Below, piece by piece: positions 17,156-26,822 of a stretch of 64,000 nt of DNA. The notes under the pieces are model-generated. The model did not search any database and had not been told where the DNA came from. It saw only the letters and a list, made by a program, of their open reading frames with translations. The stretch is from NCBI RefSeq assembly GCF_038005225.1, contig NZ_JBBOSU010000001.1, positions 2,344,001-2,408,000 of the forward strand, written 5' to 3'. How positions within the stretch are numbered: position 1 is the stretch's first letter; each line of letters opens with the position of its first letter. Position numbers and translations under genes: made by a program. Origin of the DNA: Solibacillus sp. FSL K6-1523. GTDB lineage: Bacteria > Bacillota > Bacilli > Bacillales_A > Planococcaceae.

Positions 17156-18814
17156 AACTTTATCCTTACAGTGCATGGAAGCTAAGTAGCCAAAAGTCAT
17201 ACCCGGTCCTAATGTTGCTCCTGGACCTGGATAAGAATGACCCATGATTGATGCGGAACAGTTGCCACAAGCGTAGACATTTTCAAATACAGTTCCGTCA
17301 TCTTTTACTACCCTTGCCCATTCATCCGTCACAACACCACCTTTTGTCCCAATATCACCCGGATAAACTTTCATTGCATAATAAGGAGCCGCATTGATTT
17401 CCAGTAAATTTGGGTTTGGTAACGTAGGGTCGCCGTAATATTGATCATGCGCGGTTTCTCCTCTAAGGAAGTCTAAATCCTTCCCATTCCGAGCAAATTC
17501 ATTAAATCTATCCATTGTTTTTACTAAATTTCCGGTTGGCATATTTAATTTACTTTCTAATTCTTCTACTGTGCTCCCTTTTAAAACAATATCATTCTCG
17601 TAGTATTCTTTTGGGAAATCTTGACCTGGAAATAACCCAGTAAAGATATACCTTTTCTTAGCCCGCGCATCTAAAATAATCCACGAAGTAATCGCTTTAC
17701 CACCTGTTTTTTCATTATGTTCATACATTTTATCGACGAATTCATGATATGGGGTCGGTTCGTTAATATATCTATTGCCGTCTTGGTCAACGATAATCAT
17801 ATTCGGAATGCCACGATCAGCTACTAAGAAAAATGGCATGCCCAAATGATTTATAACAGTTGGTGCCCCCCAAACTCTGTCCATTAAACTAAATTTGGCA
17901 TTCAATTTTGCAAACGGTTCAATAATATCCCCCGTTTGACCTTTTGGCGAACTTGTCCAATTCACTTCTTGTGGACTTGGAAGATATTTATCTCGCTTTT
18001 CTTGATCTCTCGAAAATCCACCCGCACCAAAAATTAAACCTTTGTTGATTTTGATTGCTACTTGTTCACCTTGATTATTGACGGTTAAACCCGTTACTTT
18101 GTCATTTTCATAAATAAAATTAACAAATGGTGCTTCAAGCCAAAGTTCACCGTTTAACTCCTTATACGTTAAAGCCATGCGCGCAATTAAGGCCCTCCCT
18201 AAAGCGGCATAATCTTTTTTAAATAATTTATGCTTAATTAACCGCCAACCAAGTTTAAGCGATGCTCTTTTTCCTGCCCAAGTTCTCGTAATCATATTCA
18301 CTTTAACAAAATCCTGTCCCGTCATAACAAAACCTTTTGTATCGATGGTCGGGGGTAGAAGTTTAGCTTTCCAATCTTGTAGCTTATTAACATCAATAAC
18401 TTCCGGTTCAATAGATCTTCCCTTCCCTTTCCCACCTGGATATGTCGGGTAATAGTCCGAATAATTATTAGCATATGTGAATCTCATATGTGGACCTAAA
18501 TTGTGCATATAGTCCAACATTTCAATACCCTTTTTTAAATATTTTTCTTTTATTTTATCGTTCACCATATCACCAACAGTAGAATCCAAGTATAACTTTG
18601 CCTCCTCAAAACTATCGGCAGCACCGGCCTCGACTAAATATTTATTATTCGGAATCCATACCCCACCACCCGATAAGGCGGAAGCTCCTCCGAAATACTG
18701 TTCTTTTTCAATTAATAACGTTCGTAATCCTTCTTTTTTTGCTGTAATGGCAGCCGAAAAACCCGATGCACCAGAGCCAACTACGACAACATCATATTCA
18801 TAATCCCATACCAT
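17153..18814 (-). CDS. FAD-dependent oxidoreductase, 3-ketosteroid-dehydrogenase-like
   Basis: FAD_binding_2 flavoprotein of 553 residues, the size of 3-ketosteroid delta-1-dehydrogenases (KstD). It has the dinucleotide motif GSGASG at 13-18, the SGGGVWIPNN motif near 48-57 and the C-terminal YPGPGATLGPGMTFG signature. KstD introduces a double bond in the steroid A ring; relatives act on other fumarate-like or ketone substrates, so the real substrate is uncertain. The start ATG follows AAGGGGGG. No steroid-degradation genes are nearby. The stop codon lies within the edge of repeat copy B, so the original C-terminus may have been altered by that insertion by a residue or two. Confidence 0.8.
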   Translation of the reverse strand: MVWDYEYDVVVVGSGASGFSAAITAKKEGLRTLLIEKEQYFGGASALSGGGVWIPNNKYLVEAGAADSFEEAKLYLDSTVGDMVNDKIKEKYLKKGIEMLDYMHNLGPHMRFTYANNYSDYYPTYPGGKGKGRSIEPEVIDVNKLQDWKAKLLPPTIDTKGFVMTGQDFVKVNMITRTWAGKRASLKLGWRLIKHKLFKKDYAALGRALIARMALTYKELNGELWLEAPFVNFIYENDKVTGLTVNNQGEQVAIKINKGLIFGAGGFSRDQEKRDKYLPSPQEVNWTSSPKGQTGDIIEPFAKLNAKFSLMDRVWGAPTVINHLGMPFFLVADRGIPNMIIVDQDGNRYINEPTPYHEFVDKMYEHNEKTGGKAITSWIILDARAKKRYIFTGLFPGQDFPKEYYENDIVLKGSTVEELESKLNMPTGNLVKTMDRFNEFARNGKDLDFLRGETAHDQYYGDPTLPNPNLLEINAAPYYAMKVYPGDIGTKGGVVTDEWARVVKDDGTVFENVYACGNCSASIMGHSYPGPGATLGPGMTFGYLASMHCKDKV

Positions 18815-19074
18815 TTAAAGCCCCCCTTTTTGCTAATGTCTTACGAATAATAATTTCAAATATTACAATAACTACATTTATAATATCTCCCCCAATATGT
18901 ACTGATTTTAAAGTATATGATACTGGTGGCTTATAATATTATTAGTTAGACTATCACTTTCACGGACGTGATTGAAAAGTACATAGTTAAAGTAATTATG
19001 GGGTGTATTGGTTCAATCATTTTACTTCCTACTCAAGATTCGGTATTTTAGTAGTATGAAACGAGGCGGTAAAT

Positions 19075-20073
19075 ATGAAATTAAGTATTTTAGACCAAGT
19101 GCCGATTTCTAAAGGAATGACTTCCACAGAGGCACTGGCAAATAGCGTAAAAATTGCACAGCTTGGGGATGAAATGGGCTATGAACGTATGTGGTTGGCA
19201 GAACATCATAATACAACATCACTCGCAAGTTCTGCGCCAGAAATTACGGCTGCCTATTTAGCGGCTAAAACGGACCGCATCCGTTTAGGTACGGGCGGGA
19301 TTATGATGATGCACTATTCTCCATTAAAAATAGCAGAAGTATTTAAAACATTAGCTGCATTAGCACCGAACCGTATTGATTTTGGTGCAGGGAGAGCTCC
19401 AGGTGGGGATGGCCCAGCGATGACCGCGCTTGCAAGTGGACGCAGACCGGAAATGACAGAGCAATATGATAAGCTCGAAATTATTTTGAACTTGATGAAT
19501 GAAAAAAGCACAGGTGAACCGATTTACGATCAAGTTGTCGCAACACCGTTTAAAGTGACATTGCCACAAGCTTGGTTGCTCGGATCAAGTGGTCAAAGTG
19601 CAAGACAAGCAGGCGCGGCAGGTATCGGTTATTCATTTGCACAGTTTTTTAACGGACAAATGTCAAAAGCAATTTTTGATGCGTATCGCGATTCCTTCCA
19701 GCCTTCTTATTTTATGGAGAAACCGCAAATTATTACGACCTATGCAGTGAGTGTTGCTGAAACAACAGAGGAAGCCGAGTACAATTCCATGCCGATGCAA
19801 ATTATGCGCTTAAATTTAATGCGCGGACGCTTACTTCCTACGATTACACCACAGGAAGCCAATGACTACCCACTAACAGAAATGGACAAGTCAATATTAG
19901 ATCAAAACCGTCCACTCATGCTTATTGGCACAGCAAAAGAAGTCGCAACACAAATTTTAGAAGAGCGACAACAATATGGTTTTGATGAAGCGATGATTAA
20001 CTGTAATCTGTATTCGATCGAACAACGATTAACTGCTTACCGATTGCTTGGTGAGGAAATGTTGAAAAAATAA
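19075..20073 (+). CDS. LLM class flavin-dependent oxidoreductase (luciferase-like)
   Basis: Bacterial luciferase-like monooxygenase using FMNH2. The 332-residue length and motifs (LDQVPIS at the N-terminus, WLAEHHN at about 40-46, the GTGGIMMMHYSP loop at about 72-83, and RIDFGAGRAPGG near 98-109) fit the YhbW/YvbT group found widely in Bacillus. The substrate is unknown. The start follows a GAGGCGG site. It is monocistronic, with a strong terminator at 20120-20160 and a long gene-free region upstream. Confidence 0.88.
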   Translation: MKLSILDQVPISKGMTSTEALANSVKIAQLGDEMGYERMWLAEHHNTTSLASSAPEITAAYLAAKTDRIRLGTGGIMMMHYSPLKIAEVFKTLAALAPNRIDFGAGRAPGGDGPAMTALASGRRPEMTEQYDKLEIILNLMNEKSTGEPIYDQVVATPFKVTLPQAWLLGSSGQSARQAGAAGIGYSFAQFFNGQMSKAIFDAYRDSFQPSYFMEKPQIITTYAVSVAETTEEAEYNSMPMQIMRLNLMRGRLLPTITPQEANDYPLTEMDKSILDQNRPLMLIGTAKEVATQILEERQQYGFDEAMINCNLYSIEQRLTAYRLLGEEMLKK

Positions 20074-20119
20074 TAATTAAACAAGAGTACTTATTTTTGT
20101 TTACGAGAAATCAAAAGTA

Positions 20120-20160
20120 AAAAAATCACGGTCTCGCATTGATGGCCGTGATTTTTTTTA
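20120..20160. terminator. Bidirectional terminator
   Basis: AAAAAATCACGGTC pairs with GGCCGTGATTTTTTTT. The A run on one side and T run on the other allow it to end both the luciferase-like gene and the convergent 20217-20771 gene. Confidence 0.8.
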
Positions 20161-20216
20161 GTGTAACATTTAAATAACAAGTTCCTTTTGTTTTCGGTAC
20201 AGGTTTTTGAGTTTAT

Positions 20217-20771
20217 TTAATATTTTTTAACGGAAGAATAATTCATGATACCTAATTCAGAAAAACCTTTTATGTTTACAGGCATAAATATTTCTCCTTC
20301 AGCTTTCGCGTAGAAAAATTGAGTTTTTCCATCACTAATTATATGAGCTTCTTTAAACACATTTTTCTGTGTTTCTACTTCGATTTTCTTAATATTAGGA
20401 TTGATTATTTGACCAAAGTAGTATGCTGTTGTATTCGCTTTTGAACTTGCACTATAAATAAGTTCAGTGTCACGCACAGGTAAATAATCCGATGTTGCCA
20501 ATGAATTCTCGTTGCCAAGTTCATCTTTTATTTCCCAATACCCTAACCAATTTTGCACTAACCTCGCCACCATAATTGTTTTATTATTCCTATATAAAGT
20601 AATCCATTCATCATCTAACTTTTCCACTAAATAAACTTTTTCTATTGCTGGAATATAGCCTTCTGTTATTTTTAATACGTCATCTTTAGTCGGGAGCTGT
20701 TTGTGATTATTTAATACAAATACTGTGAAAAGTAGTGCCATTATTGCAATTCCGATAAGACTTCTTTTCAT
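20217..20771 (-). CDS. Hypothetical exported protein, 184 residues
   Basis: Not recognised. Residues 4-20 form a hydrophobic signal or anchor with no lipobox Cys. The rest is a soluble extracytoplasmic domain rich in Lys, Glu and aromatic residues, with alternating beta patterns (KVYLVEKLDDEWITLY). The start follows GGAGTGG. It is followed by a bidirectional terminator shared with the convergent oxidoreductase gene. Confidence 0.6.
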   Translation of the reverse strand: MKRSLIGIAIMALLFTVFVLNNHKQLPTKDDVLKITEGYIPAIEKVYLVEKLDDEWITLYRNNKTIMVARLVQNWLGYWEIKDELGNENSLATSDYLPVRDTELIYSASSKANTTAYYFGQIINPNIKKIEVETQKNVFKEAHIISDGKTQFFYAKAEGEIFMPVNIKGFSELGIMNYSSVKKY

Positions 20772-20875
20772 ATTTATTCCACTCCGTTATAATATTATTC
20801 AAGACGTATTAACACTTTAATTATATTCAAATCATAATCAGATTGGAATGGGATCATAAAAAAGCTGCTTAAAAG

Positions 20876-21577
20876 TTATTTCACCCCACCAAAAACAGCC
20901 AACTCAAACAATTTAAAATAACAATCCGCATGCTGATAACCAATTTCTCTTAACCAATTGACTTGGATATCTACACGTTCTAAAATATTATCCTCTTTAT
21001 CCGGGCGACTGTAATATTCTTTAGCTACTTCCTCAGATGATTTTTTATTATAGTTCGCTAGGTGTTGTATGAACTGTTCGTCATATAAATTTTCTAGTTT
21101 CGTTGTAGCAGAAGCTGTATGCTCAATATTAATAAAAATACCACCGTCTTTTAATAGTGCGTAAATTTCAGCATAAAGTTTCTTCTTTTTATCATGAGGT
21201 AAATGATGAATTGCAAAACCAGAAACGATACAATCTACTGAATTCGGTTCAGCAAGCGTACTTAAAGATTCGCTAAAATCACCATGTATTACTGTGCTTT
21301 GATTTTCATAGGCAGCTAAATATTCCTTTGCTTGTTCAACCATTGGCTCAGAATGATCGATGAATATTGCCTGTGCATTTGGGTATGTATCTAAAAGTAC
21401 TTTACCTAAAAAACCATTACCACACCCTAAATCCATTATTTTTTGTACATCCTGTTTGAAATGCTGAATTACTTGAAGCATAACATTGATTTGTTCTGCT
21501 CCAAATGGTATTCCTCCCCTTACTTGTTCCAAATAATGCTGTGTGACGTCTTGTCTTTGCCATTGTGTTGTTTCCAT
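20876..21577 (-). CDS. Class I SAM-dependent methyltransferase
   Basis: Methyltransferase of 233 residues with the SAM-binding motif I MDLGCGNGFLG at about 48-58, the acidic end of strand 2 (FIDHSEPM) and the motif IV region DCIVSGFAIHHL. The substrate is unknown. It resembles small-molecule or tRNA-type methyltransferases such as CmoA. The start follows GAGGAGGAAGAGG. A T-box antiterminator and terminator lie directly upstream, so the gene was probably under amino-acid/tRNA control. That leader is now disrupted by a repeat fragment, and expression may be constitutively low or driven otherwise. Confidence 0.82.
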   Translation of the reverse strand: METTQWQRQDVTQHYLEQVRGGIPFGAEQINVMLQVIQHFKQDVQKIMDLGCGNGFLGKVLLDTYPNAQAIFIDHSEPMVEQAKEYLAAYENQSTVIHGDFSESLSTLAEPNSVDCIVSGFAIHHLPHDKKKKLYAEIYALLKDGGIFINIEHTASATTKLENLYDEQFIQHLANYNKKSSEEVAKEYYSRPDKEDNILERVDIQVNWLREIGYQHADCYFKLFELAVFGGVK

Positions 21578-21596
21578 TTCCTCTTCCTCCTCAAAT

Positions 21597-21740
21597 TAAA
21601 AAACTCCGCCTCAAAAAAGAGACGAAGATTATTTCGCGGTACCACTCTAATTGATTAATTCAACTTGATTCAGCAAATGTATTTGTACCGAAAGCGAAGC
21701 GGCAGGTACAGAAGTCCCCTACTACTTCCGTTCATTGATT
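21597..21740 (-). promoter_or_regulatory. T-box leader with stem I replaced by repeat sequence
   Basis: On the minus strand AGAGTGGTACCGCG (the T-box core, about 21634-21648) is followed by CTTCGTCTC/GAGGCGGAG and a T run (the terminator, 21598-21630), just upstream of the methyltransferase gene. A GGAAGTAGTAGGGGA stretch at about 21715-21730 resembles the start of stem I in the leuA T-box of this window (GGAAATAGTAG). Between them the specifier stem is missing and a 54-base repeat tail (copy D) is found instead. The amino acid it sensed cannot be read. Confidence 0.7.
21661..21714 (-). repeat. Dispersed repeat tail, copy D (partial)
   Basis: Nearly identical, in reverse orientation, to the last 55 bases of copy A: ACTTCTGTACCTGCCGC through GGTACAAATACATTTG to GCTGAATCAAGTT. 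Only the right-end segment is present, and it sits within a T-box leader. Confidence 0.7.
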
Positions 21741-21793
21741 TAATTTTGGAATTTTTAATATATTAAGTTAATTCAACCAACTTGTCAATAAGA

Positions 21794-22447
21794 CTAAGAA
21801 AATTTAGTCGCACTATCGCTATTTTTTCTACTTAACTTATACACAAAACCAATGTACATTAAATCAAAAAATAATATAGCAACACTAATGATCGTGATCA
21901 AGTTGGTTCTGAAATACATATAGAACGCAATCGAAGCGCAAAGAGTACCGAACATTTTACAAAATGCAATGGCTAGCGACTGACCTTTTACATTCCCCCT
22001 CCAAAATAGTAAGGAAATAAATAGCCCCGACATCATTAAGTTTTGGGAAAAAGCTGTATACCTCCCATCAAAATCATTAAAATCCTGTGTGATTGTTAAA
22101 ATAATGAGAAAGGTAACACTTAATGTGAAGAAAAAGCTTGCATAAAATCGCATGCCAGAAAGATACTTTTTAAATTCTTTGCGACCGTAGATTAAATATT
22201 GTAGTAGTATAATAATGTCCAAGGCAAACCAAACCATCGTAATTTTTTGTTGTAATGCATTTTGCGGGTGAATAAAGGCGAAGATGAATTCCCATGAAAT
22301 ATTTGCACAAATTGCAACCATTGGCATGCCATAAGCTTCATCTCGAAATCCCCTGAATATAATCAATATGTACGTCAAAATCCAAAACAGTGCCATCCCT
22401 AATTGAAGTACTAAAAGTAAATCTAATTGATTTGCCAGCCACACCAT
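21794..22447 (-). CDS. Integral membrane protein resembling Pyr4/PaxB-type terpene cyclases
   Basis: 217 residues with about seven membrane helices. The motif GMPMVAICANISWEF (about 40-54) with Glu53 and a later acidic residue in WFALDII (Asp77) resembles the pattern of membrane terpene cyclases of the Pyr4/PaxB family, which protonate or cyclise prenylated substrates and occur in some bacteria. This is recognition of a pattern, not proof. No prenyltransferase or isoprenoid gene is adjacent. The start is ambiguous, because ATG and GTG are adjacent and close to an AAAAAGG element. Confidence 0.45.
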   Translation of the reverse strand: MVWLANQLDLLLVLQLGMALFWILTYILIIFRGFRDEAYGMPMVAICANISWEFIFAFIHPQNALQQKITMVWFALDIIILLQYLIYGRKEFKKYLSGMRFYASFFFTLSVTFLIILTITQDFNDFDGRYTAFSQNLMMSGLFISLLFWRGNVKGQSLAIAFCKMFGTLCASIAFYMYFRTNLITIISVAILFFDLMYIGFVYKLSRKNSDSATKFS

Positions 22448-22659
22448 CCTTTTTGAATCATCATCGCTTTTGACACTATATGTTTAAATAGAGGGTCGCT
22501 ATTCATTTAGGTGAGATTTTACAAACGCAAATTTTACTATGTACTGCTGAAAGTTATTCATAACACACACCTAATTTGATTAATAATTCTAATTATTGCA
22601 AATATTTAACTTCCCTTGTATAATCTACTAAACTAATAAATATTCGAAAGAGGTGCAGA

Positions 22660-23636
22660 ATGAAAACTTTAGAACGATTTAGCCAGTTTGTTAGCAGTAC
22701 CTTTGCGATTTGGGTGCTCCTTTTTGCTGCATTTGCCTTTTTTGTTCCAAACGGATTTTCTTGGCTTGGGGCTTATATTACGATATTACTAGGGATTGTT
22801 ATGTTTGGGATGGGATTAACAATAACTGTTGCGGACTTTAAAGAAGTGTTAACGAGACCGAAAGATGTGGCTATTGGGGTACTTGGCCAATTTTTGATTA
22901 TGCCCAGTTTAGCATTCCTACTCGTGAAACTCTTCAATCTTCCACCCGAAATTGCAATCGGTGTAATTTTAGTAGGCTGTTGCCCAGGTGGACATCTTCT
23001 AATGTTATGACATTCCTTTCCAAAGGTGATGTGGCTTTATCGGTGACGATTACATCAATCACAACTTTATTAGCGCCGTTCGTTACACCTGGACTTATTT
23101 ATTTATTCGCAAGTGAGTATATTAATGTTGCGCCTAGTGCACTCTTTATGTCAATTATTAAAGTAATTATTATTCCGATTGCATTAGGATTTATTGTACA
23201 AAAGCTCTTTAACAAGCAAGCGGCAGCAAGCGTGAAAGTAATGCCCCTTATTTCCGTAGTAGCAATCGTTGCTATTGTAGCTGGGGTAGTTGCGGGTAAT
23301 CAACAAAAAATTGCTGAAACTGGTTTGATGATCTTTGCTGTTGTTGTTTTACACAACTGTTTAGGATACTTAATCGGGTATTTATTCGGAAAGATGTTTG
23401 GTATGAACTTAGCAAAGAAGAAAGCTATTGCAATTGAAGTGGGCATGCAAAATTCGGGTCTAGGTGCATCATTAGCCGTTGCACACTTCTCTCCTTTAGC
23501 GGCTGTACCAAGTGCGATTTTCAGTGTATGGCACAATATATCCGGTCCAATACTTGCTACCATTTTTAGTCGTATGGAAGAAAAGAAAGAAGAAAAATTA
23601 AACAATCCGAAGCTTGTGCTTTCAGATGAGAAGTAA
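22660..23636 (+). pseudogene. Bile acid:sodium symporter family transporter, frameshifted
   Basis: BASS family transporter (YocS-like) in two frames. The first frame (22660-23010) runs through helices 1-4 to LVGCCPGG and then ends in unrelated residues. The second frame continues with TSSNVMTFLSKGDVALSV, the usual sequel. The junction near 22991-22994 reads GGTGGACATC where GGTGGAACATC would restore one 325-residue frame, so one A is missing. The gene follows a good AGAGGTG ribosome site. It is either a recent frameshift or a sequencing error in a short A run. Confidence 0.85.
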
Positions 23637-23671
23637 GACTTGCTCTTTGTAAAGCTAGTATATGTACTCAA

Positions 23672-23710
23672 ACAAAATGAGATGGAAATCCCCATCTCAT
23701 TTTGTTTTTT
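23672..23710. terminator. Bidirectional terminator
   Basis: AAAATGAGATGG pairs with CCATCTCATTTT, flanked by A and T runs, between the BASS gene and the convergent S41 peptidase gene. Confidence 0.75.
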
Positions 23711-23823
23711 GTTTTTTACATAATGGAAGTGGGAAATTGAGCAACCAAAGTATCCCGACACAACCAGATTCTCGTTATAAAACATTTTTATGGCGGGGGT
23801 TGCTCTTACATTTTAAGCACCTC

Positions 23824-24792
23824 TTATTGAGTTAACCATTCTTTCGCTTTTTCTAGTGGCTCATCGGTTTCAACATCCGGTGGGACTGGATTGTCAAAAA
23901 ACATTTCTCCATCTAGTGTTTTATTATAAGCAACCGTTACGTTAATCATTGCTTCATTATATAAAGGAAGCGTCATATTTGCAGAAGCATATCCTGCCGT
24001 GGGTTGACCAAATGTTTTTGCATGTGGTTGGCCCATAAATGCCATTAATACTGCTTCCCCTGAACTCGCTGTTTGATCATCTATTAAAACTGCTACCGGC
24101 ACGTCCAGTTTAAAAGGAGCGCTGTCTGTTGCAACCTGCGTTCCCCCTCCAATGGACTTCCCGTCTTCCAATTTAACACCCATTTCACCATCTAAAAATT
24201 CAAAGTAAAAAAGATCCCCATCTTTTAAAAATGGAGAAACGGCTGTAACCATCGGCCCCATATCTCCCCCACTATTTCCACGAAGGTCGACAATCGCTCC
24301 TTTTATGTCAGTATTTATTTGAATTTCTTGTAGGGCAGTTTCAGCGTATTGTTTCCCGTATGCAGCAGCATCTGAATGTTGCGGTAATTTTATAAGGAGC
24401 ACATCACCTTCACGTGTAACCACAGGCATCTCGTCTTGAGCAGATAGTGCTTGTTTATTTTCTTTCGTCAGTAAAAAAGAATGCTTACCTCCCCCTTCTT
24501 GTAAAGCCTCTTTTAGGAATGGATATGTATCCTCATAAACTGAAACTTTCTTCATTTTTTTTTCAAGTTTTGCTTTCGTTTCTTCCCACTTTTCACCTGT
24601 CGCATAATACCCATTTAGTTCAATCATATCAATTGCAACTTTTCCATACCTTTCAGCGCTCGGTGGAAAAATATAAACTGGTTTCCCGAATTGTGCACCT
24701 ACAACTGGACCGAATTGATAAACAAGAAAAATACCTATTATTGCGAAAATACTTAGAATAATCATTGCCCACTTAAAGAGTTTCAATTTCAT
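23824..24792 (-). CDS. S41 family (C-terminal processing-like) peptidase
   Basis: Extracytoplasmic serine peptidase of 322 residues with an N-terminal membrane anchor (about 6-26). S41 motifs: GAIVDLRGNSGGDMGP at about 165-180, the serine nucleophile in DDQTASSGEAVL near 243-244, and TFGQPTAGYAS near 260-270. It has no PDZ domain, so it belongs to the shorter tricorn/IRBP-like branch. It may degrade surface or antimicrobial peptides; the substrate is unknown. A GTG lies five codons upstream, but the GGGGG site eight bases before the ATG favours 24792. Confidence 0.8.
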   Translation of the reverse strand: MKLKLFKWAMIILSIFAIIGIFLVYQFGPVVGAQFGKPVYIFPPSAERYGKVAIDMIELNGYYATGEKWEETKAKLEKKMKKVSVYEDTYPFLKEALQEGGGKHSFLLTKENKQALSAQDEMPVVTREGDVLLIKLPQHSDAAAYGKQYAETALQEIQINTDIKGAIVDLRGNSGGDMGPMVTAVSPFLKDGDLFYFEFLDGEMGVKLEDGKSIGGGTQVATDSAPFKLDVPVAVLIDDQTASSGEAVLMAFMGQPHAKTFGQPTAGYASANMTLPLYNEAMINVTVAYNKTLDGEMFFDNPVPPDVETDEPLEKAKEWLTQ

Positions 24793-24876
24793 CCCTACAT
24801 CCCCCACAAATAATTTATCCCACTTTTAATTTTAGCTTTTCTATCACATAAATAGATTTCCTATTAAAATCTGTGG

Positions 24877-25101
24877 TTATGTCCTATATTTCTTATCCAA
24901 TCCAAATAATAGGAAGATAAATGATAAGACAAATAAAATTAAGAACCATATTACCCGAGATGTTGAAATAATTTCGCCAAATGGTTCTCCTTTTAGGGAA
25001 TAAAATATAAAAGTTGCTATGGTACTCCCACCAACTGCAAATATTGAAACCAGTACTGCAGAAATAACAGATACAAATATTCCCTTAACAGCTATTGACA
25101 T
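24877..25101 (-). CDS. Small membrane protein with two helices, 74 residues
   Basis: Not recognised. Helices at about 5-30 and 48-67, with a basic C-terminus (LDKKYRT). A GTG lies three codons upstream, but the ATG six bases after AGAGGTG is a better start. It precedes the S41 peptidase gene on the same strand with an 84-base gap and may share its transcript. Confidence 0.55.
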   Translation of the reverse strand: MSIAVKGIFVSVISAVLVSIFAVGGSTIATFIFYSLKGEPFGEIISTSRVIWFLILFVLSFIFLLFGLDKKYRT

Positions 25102-25302
25102 ATTATTCACCTCTTAGCTATTTGAAATTTTATCTATTATATTTTACGCAATAACATTGGTAAAGGTTTCGAATAGTTGGGTTTATTTACTATTTATCTA
25201 ATACATCATTTTCTTACAAAACAAACCAATCAAAAATCCCCCACAATTACCATATGTTATTTCCAAACATTAATCCATTTGATAATTGTTATCCTTTTAC
25301 TT

Positions 25303-25812
25303 CTACCTTGCAATAAACGTCTTAACAATCTTCATTTGACTAGCTCTTATTTCTCCTGTTACGCCTTGTAAATGAAGCAGTCCTCCCCATCCTTCAGAAT
25401 CCTTTAGCTTCTCGAGTTCAAATATAAGTTCCCAGCTTTTACGTATTTCTTCATCTGAATAATCCTGATCAACTTCGTCCACATTTAAACTCATATAGTC
25501 ATAATTTAAAACTATATGCCATGCTTGAAAATCACTTAGTAACACATCTTCATCATCAATTTCCACCTTTATAAGGACGCCTTGTTCACCTTTCGCTAAA
25601 TGACCGCTTCTCCTTAAATCCGGTCGCTCTGTCCACAGCCATGTCAGATATTCTCCCACATAATTGGAGAGCCGATTTCCCATTTGTGCCATCATCCATT
25701 TATATGGTTCAACAAATTCTTCCCAAATAAATTCGGCATTTCCTGTCAAATATCCAACATTTTGTACAACCTTCCATTTATCCATTGTTTGTATCGTCCA
25801 ATAAGTTACCAT
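25303..25812 (-). CDS. DUF3841 domain protein
   Basis: 169 residues with the DUF3841 layout: an N-terminal YWTIQT strand, the EPYKWMMAQMGNR motif at about 35-47 and WLWTERPDLRRSGHL near 58-72. The family has no assigned function; it is soluble and often stands alone. The start ATG follows an AAAGGTCGG element. No operon partner is seen. Confidence 0.75.
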   Translation of the reverse strand: MVTYWTIQTMDKWKVVQNVGYLTGNAEFIWEEFVEPYKWMMAQMGNRLSNYVGEYLTWLWTERPDLRRSGHLAKGEQGVLIKVEIDDEDVLLSDFQAWHIVLNYDYMSLNVDEVDQDYSDEEIRKSWELIFELEKLKDSEGWGGLLHLQGVTGEIRASQMKIVKTFIAR

Positions 25813-26127
25813 GATTTTTTATTGCACCGACCTTTCATTTTATACTCACTAGGGTATTATCTCGAAAAAATAATTTCCCGAGAAATAATTGTACATAAAA
25901 TAGAATAAATCGCATTTTATAACTCAATCCATACAAACCCTCTATTATTCATTACATTAGTGAGCCCCTTTCCATGCCATCAATCTAGTACGGCTCTTGT
26001 ACTAATAAAAATTAAATCTATCAATTTGAAAAATTAATAGATTCTAGGTTATTTATCCATAACCTTTTCTTGAAAATGAATAGATTATAACTGTAGTCTA
26101 ATTTAAATGGAAAGGAGGAAAATAATA

Positions 26128-26760
26128 ATGTTAGATAAATATTATAAAGTAGCTCAATTTGAAAGTAATTCTAGTTTAATCCAACAAATTGAAGCATTGT
26201 ATGGTGTAAAAGAAATCAATTTCATTAATTCGAAAGAAGAGATGATGGAAAAGTACTCAAACACTCTAAAATGTGAATCTTCCATTTGTGATAAACCATG
26301 TAAGCGTGAATTCTCTACATGTTTTATTAAAGAAGCACCATTAAATTTAGTAGCTGTTTCTAATGGAGTAAACCCTGTTGCAGATTTTTCAGATCTTCAT
26401 ATTGTCATTAAACCATGTGTTACAAAAGCAACGATTGATATTTACGGCTGTAAGCAAAAACAGGTAAAAACAAAAGTTAACGCTGTTCATATTATCGGGA
26501 AATTCGGTTACTGGTTCAATTTTGAAGAAGTCTTTTTAAACAAATGTGAGAGAAAATTTGATTTTAGAACAGCAGCAGGTCAAGGAACAGGTTTCGTGGA
26601 CCAAGTACTTTGCTATGTTGCAGAAAATGACTACGAAAGTCCTGTAGACCTTTGCGATTCAAAAGTTGATGTAGATTTTAAGCAAGCTATTATTTGTGAT
26701 GATAAACTTTATTTAGTGTATGACGTTAACGTAATATTCCCAAAATGTAGTTCTTGCTAA
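26128..26760 (+). CDS. Cys-rich protein, possibly spore-associated
   Basis: 210 residues, not firmly recognised. It is rich in Cys (about fourteen), in pairs and clusters such as CESSICDKPCKREFSTC and a C-terminal CSSC. The middle resembles the repeated hydrophobic beta strands of small spore-coat morphogenetic proteins (VNAVHIIGKFGYWFNF, then GFVDQVLCYV). The ATG follows GGAAAGGAGG; a longer frame begins seven codons upstream. Cross-linked coat or exosporium protein is a guess from composition and from the spore-surface genes elsewhere in the window. Confidence 0.5.
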   Translation: MLDKYYKVAQFESNSSLIQQIEALYGVKEINFINSKEEMMEKYSNTLKCESSICDKPCKREFSTCFIKEAPLNLVAVSNGVNPVADFSDLHIVIKPCVTKATIDIYGCKQKQVKTKVNAVHIIGKFGYWFNFEEVFLNKCERKFDFRTAAGQGTGFVDQVLCYVAENDYESPVDLCDSKVDVDFKQAIICDDKLYLVYDVNVIFPKCSSC

Positions 26761-26822
26761 TTTCCGGGAGATTTACAGGGAATTGAATGATAATACCTTT
26801 AAAAAAATAAAAATCCTCCTCC

